In this document: positions 62,276 to 64,000 of the stretch, one piece after another
Position numbering within the stretch: the first letter of the stretch is position 1
Layout of the letters: each line of letters begins with the position of its first letter
Assembly (NCBI GenBank): GCA_963723765.1
Contig: CAVRSD010000004.1
Span: forward strand, 246,520-310,519
Length of the DNA stretch: 64,000 bases
Reading direction: 5' to 3'
Origin: DATBAX01 sp963723765
Lineage (GTDB): Bacteria > Acidobacteriota > Terriglobia > Terriglobales > Acidobacteriaceae
Notes under the pieces: model-generated
The model's database searches: none
The model's input: the letters and a program-made list of their open reading frames with translations, nothing else
What the model was told of the DNA's origin: nothing
Program-made: the position numbers and the translations under genes

Positions 62276-62481
62276 ATCAAAGGCATTCGCCTGATACAGG
62301 CCTTTAAACGTGGTATCGAGAAAATGCTGGCGAATGTATGGCCCAATGCCCTTCGGCGCCGCAAAAGCGGCAAGTGCGGCGAGCGGATTGGAAAGGCTAT
62401 TCAGGCTGGAGGTCTCTCAGTCGCGATGCAGGTGCGACTCTGAAACCTCCATTGTACCCGACAGCCGCTACCCCACGAATT

Positions 62482-62575
62482 ACGTAGGCCCGGACGCCTC
62501 GTCTGGGCGAGCGAGCGCAGCGAGCCAAAAGCACGGAGCTGCGCTCCTGGGCAGACCAGGGCGTACGCCCCTACG
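62482..62575. repeat. Inverted intergenic repeat, family D
   Basis: ACGTAGGCCCGGACGCC at the left and GGGCGTACGCCCCTACGT at the right form long, imperfect inverted arms. Except for this, a family A hairpin and the possible GT2 extension, the gap 62276-62723 holds nothing I can support. Confidence 0.5.
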
Positions 62576-62609
62576 TGTTTATATGTGATGGTTATTTCAG
62601 GAGCCGACT

Positions 62610-62650
62610 GCCCAATCCTTTTTCGCGTACTTTGCGAAAAGGGTGGGCGA
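62610..62650. repeat. Hairpin repeat, family A copy 4
   Basis: GCCCAATCCTTTTTCGC, loop, GCGAAAAGGGTGGGC. It is the least G+C-rich copy of the family. Confidence 0.65.
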
Positions 62651-62723
62651 TGGGATCATTAATGCATCCTGGGACGAGGATATTTCAAACAATCAACAGG
62701 GCTGAAAGATCATTAGTCCTCAC

Positions 62724-63311
62724 TCAAAACATCCGCATTCCAATTGGCGGATGCGTTTTCATCCAGGTTTGCATATTACTTCTCAATCGTCTGCCCGCAA
62801 TGGTCCTTTTCCTGGCTTCGGCAAACAGAAAGTCAGTGAACTTGCTAACATCATCCACGAAATCCTCTGCGATGAATACAGCGGCATCTATTCTTGGCTT
62901 AGTGCGTTGGTTCACATAGTTCGTAAGGTGACCTTGTCTAGAACTTCGATGCGCGAGCAGGATCGACCGATCTCGTCCACCGTGGTTTGCCTTTGCGAGT
63001 GGATCGGCGAAAAGACTAAAGCTATGGACAATACCACATCGAAGTACGTGATACATCTGCTCGGCGAGATCCAGACTGCCGGAACGGTACCGAAAGCCTG
63101 CGTAAGCAGGACACACTTTGAAAAAGGAATTTCGTAGAAAATTCTTGTAGTCCGTTGAAGAAGTAGCTTTGCCAAGCTCGAGCTTTGCGAGAAATTCGAG
63201 GAATGAAGAGGCGCAGAGGAACACCCACGGATCACCTCGTTCAGCCAGAGACCTAAGCTCAGTGACTCTATTCTTGAAATACGTCTCCGTTTTCGTCAGT
63301 GTCAAGCTCAT
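62724..63311 (-). CDS. Protein of unknown function
   Basis: 195 residues, no signal peptide or membrane helix. The N-terminal half is helical with aromatic residues (NRVTELRSLAERGDPWVFLC, FLEFLAKLELG); a central segment CPAYAGFRYRSGSLDLAEQM leads to HVLRCGIVHSFSLF, where RCGIVHSF recalls HEPN-like or abortive-infection proteins that carry a short Arg..His motif. That match is weak. No toxin partner is next to it. It precedes nothing on the same strand within the window. Confidence 0.65.
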   Translation of the reverse strand: MSLTLTKTETYFKNRVTELRSLAERGDPWVFLCASSFLEFLAKLELGKATSSTDYKNFLRNSFFKVCPAYAGFRYRSGSLDLAEQMYHVLRCGIVHSFSLFADPLAKANHGGRDRSILLAHRSSRQGHLTNYVNQRTKPRIDAAVFIAEDFVDDVSKFTDFLFAEARKRTIAGRRLRSNMQTWMKTHPPIGMRMF

Positions 63312-63360
63312 CAGCTTCGAAAGCTAGTCTCACATCGGTTGAGCAGCTAGAAAGAGCCAG

Positions 63361-63966
63361 CTAACTCGGCGGCGATCCCAAGAGTCTGCTTTTCGCAGTT
63401 TCAAATTCGGCGTCGCTTAAAACTCCTCGTTCCCGCAATGCTGCTAGCTTCTCAAGGTCGTCAATATTAATATTAGGTCCTGTGGACGGTGCCACTACCT
63501 TTATGAAATTATGGCCACAAAAAGCACAGAACTTAGAATTGTTTGTGCATCTACCCTCGCAAGCCGGACAGAGTTTCACTCCGGCTGGGAGAGGACCTTG
63601 GTTCAATTCTTTCTTGGCCGCAGCAGGGAAAGGCATGGTTCCATCAAGAAACTCATGACCGCAAAAGGCACAGAAGAGGGAATTGATTGTACAACTCCCG
63701 CCACACACCGAACAGAATTTCACTCTGGCTGACGCCTTCACCGCTGCGACCGGCACGTGAACCCGGCGATAGGTAATCGTCACTCGATCCGCAGTGCGGC
63801 TTCCACCCGCCAAGAGACTGATCCCGCCTGTGAGGGCCGCACCCGTCAGAGTCCTGCCTAGTCGAACATGCCCCGGAAGCCCAGTTTGGTTCACAACTTC
63901 CCAACCGTTCGCGATCATCAAGTTAATGTGCTGCTCCATTCCTACCATGCTGAATTGCTCGGACAA
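63361..63966 (-). CDS. Double zinc-ribbon protein with C-terminal SHOCT domain
   Basis: 201 residues. Residues 1-75 form a beta-rich domain with a short Gly/Ala-rich segment (GRTLTGAALTGGISLLAGG). Two zinc ribbons follow: FCSVCGGSCTINSLFCAFCG and LCPACEGRCTNNSKFCAFCG, clearly a tandem duplication. The last 30 residues (LEKLAALRERGVLSDAEFE) are a SHOCT (short C-terminal) domain, usually found at the end of membrane-linked or oligomerising proteins. No enzyme motif; likely a binding or assembly factor. Confidence 0.8.
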   Translation of the reverse strand: MSEQFSMVGMEQHINLMIANGWEVVNQTGLPGHVRLGRTLTGAALTGGISLLAGGSRTADRVTITYRRVHVPVAAVKASARVKFCSVCGGSCTINSLFCAFCGHEFLDGTMPFPAAAKKELNQGPLPAGVKLCPACEGRCTNNSKFCAFCGHNFIKVVAPSTGPNINIDDLEKLAALRERGVLSDAEFETAKSRLLGSPPS

Positions 63967-64000
63967 TCTGCCAGATTTCCCTGTGTATGTGTAAGTCTCA

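Noticed and set aside
1..64000. tRNA, rRNA, CRISPR arrays, prophage or insertion sequences
   Set aside because: No T-loop-like GTTCGAATCC in a gap, no regularly spaced direct repeats, and no transposase, integrase or phage protein were seen by eye.

Overview
The window looks like chromosomal DNA of an acidobacterium, probably class Terriglobia ('Acidobacteriia'). This rests on the gene style (FecR/DUF6600-like protein, DUF4440, M48 and M49-like secreted peptidases, futalosine-type MqnD) and on short palindromic repeats that open with GTCATCCTGAGCG, end in GTCGAAGGACCCCTGC and sit between genes. Taxonomy is inferred by eye, not by a search. I saw no rRNA, tRNA, CRISPR array, transposase or phage module. 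LAYOUT. 1-3.2 kb: 3' end of a secreted S53 peptidase and a radical SAM protein related to MJ0619/tetraether-synthase-like enzymes. 3.2-7.2 kb: repeats, a small broken gene, a membrane HEAT-repeat protein, gluconokinase. 7.3-17.8 kb: one dense co-directional run with three stop/start overlaps: HAD-reductase fusion, second acyl-thioester reductase, pyruvyl-transferase family protein, AMP-ligase, crotonase, acyl carrier protein, second AMP-ligase, lipid kinase. It reads as a lipid or fatty-alcohol biosynthesis locus that I cannot match to a named pathway. 17.8-18.6 kb: membrane thioredoxin-like protein and VKOR. 18.6-23.1 kb (minus): PPi-type phosphofructokinase and two membrane glycosyltransferases. 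23.4-32.8 kb (plus): CstA and a small CC-ended partner, ABC ATPase, an ABC-permease/amidohydrolase fusion, RuvC, envelope proteins. 32.8-38.8 kb: AmrB/MEMO, KsgA, glycogen synthase, PNPOx-like protein, DNA polymerase IV. 38.8-39.9 kb: repeat-rich gap with a pair of 16-bp palindromes. 39.9-46 kb (minus): M48 protease, TonB-like protein, two permeases. 46-57.4 kb: BadF-type kinase, MscS channel, UvrC, orphan RHH antitoxin-like gene, OmpA lipoprotein, TPR protein, HAD hydrolase, M49-like peptidase. 57.5-62.3 kb (minus): MqnD, BioY, a tiny membrane protein, Xaa-Pro aminopeptidase, GT2 glycosyltransferase. 62.7-64 kb: two poorly known proteins. HOW GENES FIT. The strongest functional unit is the 7.3-17.8 kb lipid locus. 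With the radical SAM enzyme about 4 kb upstream it suggests, as inference only, unusual membrane lipids; acidobacteria are known for iso-diabolic acid and branched ether lipids. QUALITY NOTE. At least nine genes are split by ten apparent frameshifts, and in every case the downstream frame is shifted by one extra base, often in a short homopolymer. This points to insertion-type sequencing or assembly errors rather than gene decay. These genes are annotated over their whole span.
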